DNA of 64,000 nucleotides from WJKG01 sp964627305 (GTDB lineage: Bacteria; Zixibacteria; MSB-5A5; GN15; FEB-12), in assembly GCA_964627305.1 (NCBI GenBank), contig CAZVHP010000004.1, positions 124,001 through 188,000 on the forward strand, written 5' to 3'. Position numbers and translations under genes: made by a program. Shown here piece after piece: positions 1-8,061 of the stretch. Within the stretch, counting starts at the first letter, position 1. Each line of letters starts with the position of its first letter. The notes under the pieces were generated by a model. The model was not told where the DNA came from and did no database searches. It worked only from the letters and a program-made list of their open reading frames with translations.

Positions 1-666
1 GACCGAGGACTTGATAGTTCCTGTCTCCAGTATACCGGATTCAGTAATGCCCAGGTGCAAGGGATAGTCGCAACGCTCGGCTACCCCGTGATACGCCCAG
101 AAGGCAGTTACGGTGCTGGTCGACTTGACCGAGATAATGATGTCAGTGAAATCGAGGCTCTCGAGGGTTTCGACCTCGCGCATGGCAGCCTCGACAAAGG
201 CGCGGGGGTCGTCATGGCCGAACTGCTGGAGAAGGTCCTGTGGCAGTGATCCGGAATTGACACCAATACGGATGGGAATGCCGGCATCTTTGGCAGCCCT
301 GGTGACCTCGCGGACTTTCCACTCAGCCCCGATATTGCCGGGGTTAATGCGAATCTTGTCAAACCCGGCCGCGATCGCCTTCAGTGCCAGTTTGTACTGG
401 AAATGGATATCGGCTACCAGTGGTTTGGAGATCTGTTTGCGGATGTCGGCAAGGCAGTCGGCGGCGGCGTGGTTGAGCACGGACAGGCGCACGATATCGC
501 AGCCCGCGGCAAACAGGTCACGGGCCTGGGCGACGGTGGCGGCGACATCGCGGGTGTCGGTAGTCGTCATCGACTGGACGGCAATGGGGAATCCGCCGCC
601 GATGATAACATCGCCGACTTTGACCGTGCGGCTCTTCCGCCGCTGTATGGGGTAGGTTAGTTCCAT
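1..666 (-). CDS. ispG: 4-hydroxy-3-methylbut-2-enyl diphosphate synthase, N-terminal part (cut by window edge)
   Basis: IspG (GcpE) converts MEcPP to HMBPP, the penultimate step of the MEP isoprenoid pathway, in the cytoplasm with a 4Fe-4S cluster. The reverse strand reads open from the ATG at 666 to the window edge (222 codons). It shows the typical start (MELTYPIQRRKSRTVKVG), the conserved VQSMTTTDTRDV segment and TIM-barrel stretches such as GCDIVRLSV, PLVADIHF, KIRINPGNIG and IRIGVNSGSL. The Fe-S-binding C-terminal domain lies outside the window. The next gene (747) is divergent, so this gene probably starts its own transcript. Confidence 0.95.
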   Translation of the reverse strand, partial: MELTYPIQRRKSRTVKVGDVIIGGGFPIAVQSMTTTDTRDVAATVAQARDLFAAGCDIVRLSVLNHAAADCLADIRKQISKPLVADIHFQYKLALKAIAAGFDKIRINPGNIGAEWKVREVTRAAKDAGIPIRIGVNSGSLPQDLLQQFGHDDPRAFVEAAMREVETLESLDFTDIIISVKSTSTVTAFWAYHGVAERCDYPLHLGITESGILETGTIKSSV

Positions 667-746
667 CGCCTTTAGTTGACGCCTTGTATAACAGCGTGTA
701 GTTTACTTTGTTCTACGCAGCAGCGCAAACGTAAGTTGGAGACCTC

Positions 747-1082
747 GTGATCTGGGTCAAACGCATAGTCCCTCTGGTTCTGATAGCCGGAATCGCCCTG
801 GGCTGGTGGTCATACGACAAGCAGCGACAGGAGAAGGAACAGGAACTCACAGAGAAGTATGCCCTGGTGACCGCGCAGGCCTGGATCAACCGTGCTCAGT
901 ATCGGGGAAAACCCGGTTCATACCGAATGTCACGGAGCAGTATTCTTGAGGCCGAGGGCGTGACGAACGAGGAGCTGCTGAGCTTCCTCAAGCGGTACGA
1001 GGACGAGCCGGAGAAGTACCTGGAGTACGCTCGGCTCGTACGCCATTACGTGGATTCGCTGCTGACTCGCCGCGGTTTCTGA
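747..1082 (+). CDS. Small membrane-anchored protein of unknown function
   Basis: This 111-residue protein has a GTG start preceded by TTGGAG at 736-741. Residues 4-22 form one hydrophobic segment (IVPLVLIAGIALGWW) after a Lys/Arg, so it is an N-terminal anchor or uncleaved signal. The remainder is a charged, helical, probably periplasmic domain rich in Glu, Lys and Tyr. No family was recognised. The gene is divergent from ispG and ends 2 bases before the convergent yraN, so it appears to be a single-gene transcript. Confidence 0.6.
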   Translation: MIWVKRIVPLVLIAGIALGWWSYDKQRQEKEQELTEKYALVTAQAWINRAQYRGKPGSYRMSRSSILEAEGVTNEELLSFLKRYEDEPEKYLEYARLVRHYVDSLLTRRGF

Positions 1083-1084
1083 GG

Positions 1085-1447
1085 CTAATCGGTTGGCGCC
1101 TCGAAGGCATTGGGATAGTGTTCCAGCCGGCCGTCGGTGAAGGTCACCACATCAAAGCGCACGTCACATCCCCGGATTTCGTTGTCCGCAAGATACCGTT
1201 GGGCGGCCTCGGTCAGATTGGCCACCTTGCGCTTGTCCACCCATTCGGCCGGGTGGCCGAAGTCGGGAGTACTGGCGGATTTCACTTCCACGAAGGCTAT
1301 CAGGTTCTGCCTGCGGACAATCAGATCGATCTCCTTGTGGCCAGCCTGCCAGTTGTGCTCAAGCACATCAAATCCATGCTGACGGAAGAAATCTGCGGCC
1401 AACTGCTCGTAGCGACGGCCGATATCTCTGTGCTTACGGGAGGACAT
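1085..1447 (-). CDS. yraN: YraN/UPF0102 family putative endonuclease-fold protein
   Basis: 120 residues from the ATG at 1447; a longer reading to 1528 would run into rnhB and adds nothing conserved. It opens with RKHRDIGRRYEQLAADFF and carries the PD-(D/E)xK-like core of UPF0102 proteins (HKEIDLIVRR followed by AFVEVKSA). The family resembles Holliday-junction or restriction endonucleases but its biochemical role is unsettled. It lies 11 bases after rnhB, an order (rplS-rnhB-yraN) common in bacteria, which suggests co-transcription with rnhB. Confidence 0.88.
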   Translation of the reverse strand: MSSRKHRDIGRRYEQLAADFFRQHGFDVLEHNWQAGHKEIDLIVRRQNLIAFVEVKSASTPDFGHPAEWVDKRKVANLTEAAQRYLADNEIRGCDVRFDVVTFTDGRLEHYPNAFEAPTD

Positions 1448-1458
1448 GGTCAGCGCGA

Positions 1459-2124
1459 TCAGAGGAGCACCGGGTTTTTCAGAAGCGCCTCGGCCACCGG
1501 GCGAAAGCTCCGTCGATGAATCTCGCACGGACCGTGTTCGCGGAGTTCGGACAGGTGTCCGGGGGTGCTGTAACCTTTGTGACAGGAAAACGAGAACCGG
1601 GGGAAGAGCCTCTCGTAGTCAGTCATAATACGATCGCGTGTTACCTTCGCAATGATTGACGCCGCGGCGATACAATCACACTTGCCGTCACCACCAATCA
1701 CTGTAATCTGCGGAATGGTCATCTTGGGAATCTGCTGGTTGCCATCGACAAGGATAATCTCCGGCGGCAGCTTCAAACCGGCCACCGCTTTGCGCATGGC
1801 CATCATCGATGCTCTCAGGATGTTCATCGTGTCGATGCCCCGATGATCAATGATACCAATGCTCATGGGGATATCCAGTGCCACCATCTGCGCGAACAGG
1901 CGCTCGCGCTCTGAGGCGAGCAGTTTCTTGGAGTCAGCGAGTCCCGGGATCTTCACGCCCCCGGGAAGCACCACGGCTGCTGCCACCACCGGTCCGGCCA
2001 ATGGTCCCCGGCCGACCTCGTCGATTCCGCACACCAGATCGAAGCCTTTGGTGTGAAGCATCTTCTCGAGGTCTCCGCACTGGATGCTGACCATCTCTCT
2101 GTGTAGTTTTAGTTGCAGTTGCAT
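1459..2124 (-). CDS. rnhB: Ribonuclease HII
   Basis: RNase HII cuts RNA in RNA/DNA hybrids and removes single ribonucleotides from DNA. The conserved block GIDEVGRGPLAGPVVAAAVV carries the first acidic catalytic residues; ILVDGNQ, GGDGKCDCIAAASIIAKVTRD and CHKGYSTPGHL follow as expected. I use the ATG at 2124 (221 residues). ATGs at 2166 and 2094 are also possible and no start has a good Shine-Dalgarno sequence. The gene precedes yraN and is separated from rplS by a gene on the other strand. Confidence 0.93.
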   Translation of the reverse strand: MQLQLKLHREMVSIQCGDLEKMLHTKGFDLVCGIDEVGRGPLAGPVVAAAVVLPGGVKIPGLADSKKLLASERERLFAQMVALDIPMSIGIIDHRGIDTMNILRASMMAMRKAVAGLKLPPEIILVDGNQQIPKMTIPQITVIGGDGKCDCIAAASIIAKVTRDRIMTDYERLFPRFSFSCHKGYSTPGHLSELREHGPCEIHRRSFRPVAEALLKNPVLL

Positions 2125-2267
2125 GGCATTAATAAGATACCTGTGGTGGCCACGTTTTTGCAACAACTCTTTGTCTTAACAGGAATATCGTCGCACTGCC
2201 GCGCAATGATTAGCGCATGATCCAGTGTGGTCTTGACAGACCCTTGGCGCTGTGCACGAGTTGAACA

Positions 2268-2864
2268 ATGGCTGCTCGGATACCGAGAAGACACGATTTG
2301 ACATTCACTGTCATTGCCGGTGAATTGAAAGGCCGTCGCATCTGTGCGCCCGATCTCGGTGTGACCCGTCCTCCGCTCACGCGGCTGCGTCGTTCCATCT
2401 TCGACTTCCTCAATCCGTATGTTGAACTGGCGCGCTACCTGGACCTGTTCAGCGGGACCGGTTCGTATCTTTTTGAGGCGGTCTCACGCGGGGCCTCGCG
2501 AGCAGTGGGGATCGAGGCCGAGCCGGAGCTGACTGACGCCATCAACAGGCACGCGAGAGAGTTCGGAGTATCCGATCGACTGGAATGCCGGTGCCGGAAC
2601 GTCTTTGAGGCCATACCGAGGATGGCTCAGGCAGGTGAGTGTTTCGAAATCGTCATGATGGCGCCGCCGCAGTACAAGGGGCTGGTCTCGGCGACACTGG
2701 CGACCATGCGACAGCACCGCGTGGCAGCCGATGGCGCGCTGATCATCTGCCAGCATGACACGTCGGAGACAGAGCGGATCGACTGGGCCGATTTCCCGAT
2801 TGCGCAGCAGCGTCGCTACGGCAACACCACCTTCACGGTTCTGAGAGCGGCATCGGCCCGATAG
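2268..2864 (+). CDS. RsmD-family RNA methyltransferase-like protein with altered motif IV
   Basis: 198 residues. The N-terminal FTVIAGELKGRRICAP and TRPPLTRLRRSIFDFL match the signature of RsmD (16S rRNA guanine-966 N2-methyltransferase), and LDLFSGTGSYLFEAVSRGA is the SAM-binding motif I. The catalytic motif IV, normally DPPY, reads APPQ here (residues 132-135), so Asp and Tyr are both lost. Either activity is changed or this is a non-catalytic paralogue. The gene lies alone on the plus strand between rplS and rnhB. A TTGACA at 2233-2238 sits 17 bases from a poor -10 that ends close to the ATG, and no Shine-Dalgarno sequence is seen. Confidence 0.8.
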   Translation: MAARIPRRHDLTFTVIAGELKGRRICAPDLGVTRPPLTRLRRSIFDFLNPYVELARYLDLFSGTGSYLFEAVSRGASRAVGIEAEPELTDAINRHAREFGVSDRLECRCRNVFEAIPRMAQAGECFEIVMMAPPQYKGLVSATLATMRQHRVAADGALIICQHDTSETERIDWADFPIAQQRRYGNTTFTVLRAASAR

Positions 2865-2891
2865 TTTCGGCCTGGGCACACATCACAAAAG

Positions 2892-2918
2892 AACGCCCCC
2901 GATGTGCGGGGGCGTTTT
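2892..2918. terminator. Bidirectional intrinsic terminator
   Basis: A 9-bp perfect stem (AACGCCCCC at 2892-2900 with GGGGGCGTT at 2908-2916) has a 7-base loop. It is flanked by AAAA on the left and TTTT on the right, so it can stop both the plus-strand RsmD-like gene and the minus-strand rplS operon. Confidence 0.85.
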
Positions 2919-2954
2919 GGTATTCGAGCCATAGTCCTGCTAATGGGAAGCAGC

Positions 2955-3497
2955 TTACTCGTCCTTCTTCTCGGACTCCTCGGAAGCTGCGACCTCCTGG
3001 GGCTGCTCGGCCTGTTCAGGCTGGGTTGGTTCGGCCTGATCAGTGGTCGGAGGCTGTTGCTTAGCGGCCACCTTCTCGGCCTGCCGAGCTTCCTTCTCGG
3101 CCTGGGCGGAGGCGGCATCACCGGGACCTTCGGCCTCTTTGCGGGCGCTCTTATCTACAAGCTGTTCTTTGATGCGGGCAGATTTGCCGGTCAACTCGCG
3201 CAGGTAGTAGAGCTTCTTGCGTCGCACGATACCAGCGCGCACTTTCTCGATCCGGGCGATATTGGGCGAATACAGGGGGAAAACGCGCTCCACACCGACG
3301 CCTGAAGAAATCTTGCGCACGGTGAAGGTGGCACCGGTGCCGCTCCCGCGACGACTGATAACCGTCCCCTGGAAGACCTGTACGCGCTCTTTGTCCCCTT
3401 CTTTGATCCTCACGTGTACGCGAAGCGTATCGCCGCTGGCGAAATGAGGATAATCATCGCGAGTATAGGCCTGTTCAATTTGCGCTATGCGCTTCAT
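2955..3497 (-). CDS. rplS: 50S ribosomal protein L19 with long C-terminal tail
   Basis: L19 lies at the 30S-50S interface. Residues 1-115 are a normal L19: SGDTLRVHVRIKEGDKERVQ, FQGTVISRRGSGTGATFTVR and ARIEKVRAGIVRRKKLYYLR. About 65 further residues form a low-complexity Ala/Glu/Gln/Pro tail absent from the usual ~115-residue protein. Its start overlaps the trmD stop by 4 bases (ATGA), implying translational coupling. Last gene of the ffh-rpsP-rimM-trmD-rplS operon. Confidence 0.97.
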   Translation of the reverse strand: MKRIAQIEQAYTRDDYPHFASGDTLRVHVRIKEGDKERVQVFQGTVISRRGSGTGATFTVRKISSGVGVERVFPLYSPNIARIEKVRAGIVRRKKLYYLRELTGKSARIKEQLVDKSARKEAEGPGDAASAQAEKEARQAEKVAAKQQPPTTDQAEPTQPEQAEQPQEVAASEESEKKDE

Positions 3498-4270
3498 GAC
3501 AGTTTCCTTTCAGTAGATATATTGTCATTTTCGTTCTGCAAACTTTGCACCAGTTGTTTTTCCTCGCGGGTCAGGCTGGCTTGCGACAACAGGTCCGGTC
3601 TGTTGGCCACGCACTTTCGCAATCCGGCCAGTCGCTGGTATTGCCTGATCTGCTCGTGGTGGCCGCTAAGCAACTCCGAGGGAACCTCCAGCCCGCGATA
3701 GCTGGCCGGACGCGTGTAGACCGGGGCGCCCAGAATCTCGTCCATGAATGAGTCGCGCATCGCCGACTCGAAATTCCCCAGCACACCGGGTATGAGGCGC
3801 GTTACGGCATCGACAATTGTCGCTGCTGCCGGTTCGCCTCCGGAAAGAGTATAATCACCGATCGATATCTCATCAATCGGGTAAAGCTCAAGTATTCGTT
3901 CATCGACTCCGAGGTAGTGTCCGCAGATGATCGTGAGCCGATCAAGCAGCGAGTACTCCACGGCGCGATCCTGGTTGAACAGCCGTCCGGCCGCGGAGGT
4001 CAAGATTATGCGCTCTCTGTCGCGCGGGTGACTATCCCAACCAAGGGACTGCAGGCACTTATCGAGCGGTTCCGGCTTGAGCACCATGCCACCACCGCCG
4101 CCGAAAGGGGTGTCATCGGTGGTGCGATGCTTGTCTTCGGCGAAATCCCGCAACCTGACGAGGTTGATACGGACCAACCCTTCTTTGAGTGCCCGTCCCA
4201 GCATCGACTGCTGCACGGACTGCTCGAAGTACTCCGGGAACAGGGTCACAATGTCAATCTGCATAACCAT
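3494..4270 (-). CDS. trmD: tRNA (guanine-37-N1)-methyltransferase
   Basis: TrmD makes m1G37 in tRNAs and prevents frameshifting. 258 residues, a normal length. The SPOUT-fold markers are present: IDIVTLFPEYF at the start, PFGGGGGMVLKPEPL, and the knot region ICGHYLGVDERI plus ISIGDYTLSGGEPAA. The alternative ATG two codons in (4264) is equally possible. It overlaps rplS by 4 bases downstream and follows rimM by 31 bases. Confidence 0.97.
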   Translation of the reverse strand: MVMQIDIVTLFPEYFEQSVQQSMLGRALKEGLVRINLVRLRDFAEDKHRTTDDTPFGGGGGMVLKPEPLDKCLQSLGWDSHPRDRERIILTSAAGRLFNQDRAVEYSLLDRLTIICGHYLGVDERILELYPIDEISIGDYTLSGGEPAAATIVDAVTRLIPGVLGNFESAMRDSFMDEILGAPVYTRPASYRGLEVPSELLSGHHEQIRQYQRLAGLRKCVANRPDLLSQASLTREEKQLVQSLQNENDNISTERKLS

Positions 4271-4301
4271 ATGTCTTTAAGTTGCTGATCTCACACCGTC
4301 G

Positions 4302-4844
4302 CTAACTTTGGTGCGCATCAAACAGACCAGAGCGATCAATCAGAACTCTTCTGTGGATGATGTCGACCTCTTTGATGAAATCCTCGACCGCGGCGATCGA
4401 CAGCCGCTGGTCGTCATCGGTAAGTACCACATAGACATCATTGGCCGGGTACAGCTCCACCTCGGCAATGCTTCCAATACGGCTGCCGTCGTTATGATCG
4501 CACACCTCGCACCCGACGAGATCAAACACATAATAGCGATTCTCCGGCAATGATACCACTTGATCGCGTGGCACGGCCAGTTCGCGGTTGGTCAATCGGG
4601 CAGCTTCCTCCGGTGTCGTGACGCCTTCGAACCTCACCACAATCCGATCACCCACAAAGCGTGCCGAGGCAAGTTTCATCAGTTGCCAGTCGCCCTGGAT
4701 CAATACGTGGATCTGCGTCATGTCCAGAAAGCGCTCCGGGAAGTCGGTTTCGGGGACGACAAACATCTCCCCGCTGACTCCCCGCCTGCGTCCCAACTTG
4801 CCGACTATGACGAATTCCTGCTCTGTCACTGTCTCGAGACTCAC
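4302..4844 (-). CDS. rimM: Ribosome maturation factor RimM
   Basis: RimM assists assembly of the 30S head and binds S19. I choose the GTG at 4844 because AGGA lies 6 bases upstream and the resulting 180 residues match family length; reading from a TTG at 4937 adds 31 unconserved residues. Markers are FVIVGKLGRRRGVSGEMFV at the N-terminus, then TNRELAVPRDQV, and the PRC-barrel part YVFDLVGCEV with LYPANDVYVV. The gap from rpsP is 123 bases; a KH-domain gene is often found there but none is seen here. Confidence 0.93.
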   Translation of the reverse strand: MSLETVTEQEFVIVGKLGRRRGVSGEMFVVPETDFPERFLDMTQIHVLIQGDWQLMKLASARFVGDRIVVRFEGVTTPEEAARLTNRELAVPRDQVVSLPENRYYVFDLVGCEVCDHNDGSRIGSIAEVELYPANDVYVVLTDDDQRLSIAAVEDFIKEVDIIHRRVLIDRSGLFDAHQS

Positions 4845-4967
4845 TTTGGGTCCTGTGGCCTTGCGTGCATCCGCCGGCGGGGCGGTACACCAGGTTTGAG
4901 CTGCGGCGGCGAACTCCGGATACAGATCACGCTTCAAAGCCGCGTCTGCGCGTGACTGCCGCGAGGG

Positions 4968-5429
4968 TTACTCGGCGCTTTCCTCTTTGCTCTCCTCGGC
5001 GGGCGCCGGCTCAGCGGAGGCTGCTTCCTCTGCGGCTTTGGCCTTGGCCTCAGCCTCTTTCTCCTTCGCCTCTGCAGCGGCAACGGCGGCTTTCTTTATC
5101 TGGCGCGTTCTCTTCTTGCGCTCGCGAATCTCCGTACGCAGGGCTATCTCGGAGACGTCTTCGCCGCGCCTGGCTTTCTCGAGTTTCTCCCAGAAACCGA
5201 CCTGCCCGAGCAGCGTGCGAACGGTATTGGACGGTTCGGCACCCCGGTTGAGCCACTTGATGATCTTCTCTTCTTTGACATTCACCTTCGCCGGTTTCTC
5301 GATCGGGTTATACCAGCCAAGGTTGTCAAGATAGGCGCTCTCGCGCGGGCGACGGGAATCGATCGCCACAATCCGGTAGAACGGACGCTTTTTCGCACCC
5401 ATTCTCATTAGTCTGACGTGTACTGCCAA
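4968..5429 (-). CDS. rpsP: 30S ribosomal protein S16 with charged C-terminal tail
   Basis: Residues 1-85 are a standard S16: VHVRLMRMGAKKRPFYRIVA, DSRRPRESAYLDNLGWYNP and IIKWLNRGAEPSNTVRTLL. The start is TTG at 5429 with GGAG 7 bases upstream. A further ~65 residues form an Arg/Lys then Ala/Glu-rich tail, roughly doubling the common length of ~85. Transcribed 33 bases after ffh, so it belongs to the same operon. Confidence 0.96.
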   Translation of the reverse strand: MAVHVRLMRMGAKKRPFYRIVAIDSRRPRESAYLDNLGWYNPIEKPAKVNVKEEKIIKWLNRGAEPSNTVRTLLGQVGFWEKLEKARRGEDVSEIALRTEIRERKKRTRQIKKAAVAAAEAKEKEAEAKAKAAEEAASAEPAPAEESKEESAE

Positions 5430-5462
5430 GAGTCTACTCCTTACACCATGTATACCGGCTGC

Positions 5463-6785
5463 CTAAAACGGGCCGAAACCCGGCGGCAGCCCTTTCATCT
5501 TCTTCTTTCCCATCTGATTGAACATCTTCTGCATCGCGAAAAACTGCTTAAGCAACTGGTTGACCGACTGCACCGAGTTGCCCGACCCGGCGGCTATGCG
5601 ACGTTTCCGCGAGCCATCGATTATATACGGGCGGCGGCGCTCCTCGAGCGTCATAGACTTGATTATCGCCACCATCCGCTCCATGTCCCTCTCATTGACC
5701 GTCATGCCCTTGAGAGCCTTGCCAACCCCCGGGATCATCTGCAGCAGGTTCTCCAGCGGACCCATCTTCTTCAACTGGGTCATCTGGTCCAGGAAGTCCT
5801 CGAAATTGAACTGCGCCTTGAGGATCTTCTCCTGCATTTTGGCAGCCTTCTGTTCATCAATAGACTCCTGAGCCTTCTCGACCAGGCTGACAATGTCCCC
5901 CATACCCAAAATACGCGAGGCCAGCCGGTCGGGGTGGAACGGCTCGAGATCGGACGGTTTCTCACCGACCGAGGCCAGCTTGATCGGACAACCTGTCACC
6001 TGACGAATTGAGAGCGCCGCACCGCCACGCGCATCACCATCGAGCTTGGAGAGTACGACACCGGTTACATTCAGGTGCTTGTGGAACTCATCAGCCACAT
6101 TGACCGCATCCTGGCCGGTCATGGCATCGGCCACCAGCAGAATCTCATGGGGCTGCACCAGAGCTTTGATCTGGCTCAGTTCTTCCATCAGCCCCTGGTC
6201 GATATGCAGTCGACCGGCCGTATCCAGAATGACCAGATCGATGAAATTTGTCTTGGCGTGTTTGACTGCCGCCGCGCAAATCTCCGGCGGTGTCTTGTCC
6301 TCGATGAAGAAGTGCGGGACATCGAGCTGATCCGCCACTACCTTCAGCTGCTTGACAGCCGCCGGACGATAGATATCCGCCGCCACCACCATTGGCTTCT
6401 TGTTCTTGCGGCGCGCCCACAAAGCCAGCTTGCCGGTGAGAGTCGTCTTGCCGGAGCCCTGAAGTCCGCAGACCATGTAGACAGTCGGCGCGCGGTCAAG
6501 TGGAGCCATCTCGGCAGTACTGCCACCGAGCAGGGCCACCAACTCGTCATGGACAATCTTGACCACCTGTTGACCGGGATCGATCGACCTGAGCACTTCC
6601 TGCCCGACCGCCCGTTCCTGAACGGCTTTCACGAAATCACGGGCGACCTTGTAGTTGACATCCGCCTCAAGCAGCGCCTGACGCACCTCACGCATGGCAT
6701 CCTTGATGTTCTTCTCCGACAGAATGCCCTTGCCGCTCAGTCGTTTGAAGACTGATTCAAGCTTTTCGCTCAGATTGTCAAACAT
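5463..6785 (-). CDS. ffh: Signal recognition particle protein Ffh
   Basis: Ffh is the SRP GTPase that delivers nascent membrane proteins to FtsY. 440 residues from the ATG at 6785, which has AGGTGA 7 bases upstream. Order of parts: N-domain (MFDNLSEKLESVFKRL), G-domain with GLQGSGKTTLTGKLA, VVAADIYRPAAV, LDTAGRLHID and LSKLDGDARGGAALS, then a Met-rich M-domain ending GMPPGFGPF-like (GLPPGFGPF). First gene of the rpsP-rimM-trmD-rplS operon. Confidence 0.98.
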   Translation of the reverse strand: MFDNLSEKLESVFKRLSGKGILSEKNIKDAMREVRQALLEADVNYKVARDFVKAVQERAVGQEVLRSIDPGQQVVKIVHDELVALLGGSTAEMAPLDRAPTVYMVCGLQGSGKTTLTGKLALWARRKNKKPMVVAADIYRPAAVKQLKVVADQLDVPHFFIEDKTPPEICAAAVKHAKTNFIDLVILDTAGRLHIDQGLMEELSQIKALVQPHEILLVADAMTGQDAVNVADEFHKHLNVTGVVLSKLDGDARGGAALSIRQVTGCPIKLASVGEKPSDLEPFHPDRLASRILGMGDIVSLVEKAQESIDEQKAAKMQEKILKAQFNFEDFLDQMTQLKKMGPLENLLQMIPGVGKALKGMTVNERDMERMVAIIKSMTLEERRRPYIIDGSRKRRIAAGSGNSVQSVNQLLKQFFAMQKMFNQMGKKKMKGLPPGFGPF

Positions 6786-7126
6786 ACGATCGTCACCTGT
6801 TTCCTCGCTGCTGCGCAGTCCAAAAATAGGACAAAACAATCCCCGAACTCAAGGCAGCCTGTCCTGGGGGGCGGACACGGCGCACCATTGAGCCCAAGGC
6901 AAAAAGTCCAGTAATATAGCAATATCGCGCCGATCCGCAAGGGGTTTGTGCGTGTCCAACGTGCGCGGGCGTACGCTGATCCGGCAGCATAAGTCGCCGT
7001 CGCTCAAAGTATTGACTGCCCGCAAGCAATCCGACAGGAGGTAGTTTCCAGTGCGACTCGACGGGTCAGAAGACCGCCGGTCCGCTGATTCTGTGATTTC
7101 GGAATTGTCGTACTGAAGTCTTGTGT
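6786..7126. other. Intergenic region upstream of ffh
   Basis: 341 bases between the PASTA gene stop and the ffh start, both on the minus strand. It holds one plausible sigma-70 promoter for ffh (listed separately). No SRP RNA (no GGAAG-type tetraloop hairpin), tmRNA or terminator with a T-run was found. No convincing small gene is seen. Confidence 0.6.
6913..6940 (-). promoter_or_regulatory. Candidate sigma-70 promoter for the ffh operon
   Basis: On the minus strand TTGCGG (6940-6935), a 16-base spacer and TATATT (6918-6913). This gives a leader of about 120 bases before ffh. Pattern match only. Confidence 0.4.
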
Positions 7127-7936
7127 CTATTCGGTCGTTGAAACCACGAGGTCGATCTCTGTGCCGATGTCAAGCTCTGTACCTTCGCGTTCAGACTGCT
7201 CCAGGACAGTTTCCGGGAGATAATTCTCGTCGGTGCGATAGTTGACAATACCCGTCCTGAGTTGCTTGCTCTCCAGAAGTCTTCGTGCTTCGGCAAGCGG
7301 CAGTCCGACCACACGGGGAGCATAGGTGAATGAGGAGGCGCGGCCCCGATTGACCATGAGGTTGACCTCGCTGCCGAGCGGCACATCGGTGTATGAGGCC
7401 GGGTACGAGAACACGACCACCTTCTCGGGCAATGTGTCCGAGAAGGCCCAGGCGATTTCACCCAGCCTCAGCCCGGCTGTTTCCAGGTCGAGCATCGCCT
7501 GCCGCACCGACTGACCGGCCAGGTCCGGTACCGGTACCAGTTTGCGCCCAAGCGACAGGACGAATTTCACTTCGCGGCCCTCTTTGACTCTGGTCCCGGC
7601 CACGGGGAACTGGTTGAGAATCATTCCGGCTTCCTGACCGGGGGAGTACTCCTCGGAAGCGATGCCGTGACGCAGGTCAAGATCACTGAGTGACACCTGG
7701 GCCTGGGTCAAAGGCTGACCCACGAAATCCGGCAACGGGAACTCGCTGCCATGACGTGTGACCAGCGGCATCACGATCTCATCAACTATCACAAACAGGC
7801 ACAGCAGCACAAGAAGCGGGACTGCCCCCCAAAGCACTATCTTGCGACGGGTGCTTCCCAACGGCAGCCATTGCTGCAGTTTGCCGGGGCTTTTCTTCCC
7901 GGGCTTGCTCAGACGTGATGCACGCGGTTGTGGCAT
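7127..7936 (-). CDS. Membrane-anchored protein with three PASTA domains, no kinase domain
   Basis: 269 residues. A basic cytoplasmic tail (1-32) is followed by a transmembrane helix (about 33-55, IVLWGAVPLLVLLCLFVIV) and three PASTA-like repeats (about 66-130, 132-200, 204-268) with the usual PDFVGQPLTQAQ, VPDLAGQSVRQAM and VVGLPLAEARRLL openings. PASTA domains usually bind peptidoglycan or muropeptides in Ser/Thr kinases and PBPs. Here they stand alone outside the membrane. The gene follows rsmB by 125 bases on the same strand. Confidence 0.88.
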   Translation of the reverse strand: MPQPRASRLSKPGKKSPGKLQQWLPLGSTRRKIVLWGAVPLLVLLCLFVIVDEIVMPLVTRHGSEFPLPDFVGQPLTQAQVSLSDLDLRHGIASEEYSPGQEAGMILNQFPVAGTRVKEGREVKFVLSLGRKLVPVPDLAGQSVRQAMLDLETAGLRLGEIAWAFSDTLPEKVVVFSYPASYTDVPLGSEVNLMVNRGRASSFTYAPRVVGLPLAEARRLLESKQLRTGIVNYRTDENYLPETVLEQSEREGTELDIGTEIDLVVSTTE

Positions 7937-8061
7937 AATCCTACTTGTTTATACTCCGCGATGGTGCGCGCGATCAATCGCGCAGGAACCCGATGGCGAG
8001 TATATGACACAGCGTGACAGCCCCACAAGTTTTAACAGCGGAAGGAGAGCTCAAACCGTCG

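Noticed and set aside
4845..4937. N-terminal 31 residues of RimM from a TTG at 4937
   Set aside because: No SD for TTG, no conservation; GTG at 4844 has AGGA and gives normal length.
6786..7126. SRP RNA or tmRNA next to ffh
   Set aside because: No SRP tetraloop hairpin or tmRNA ends could be found.
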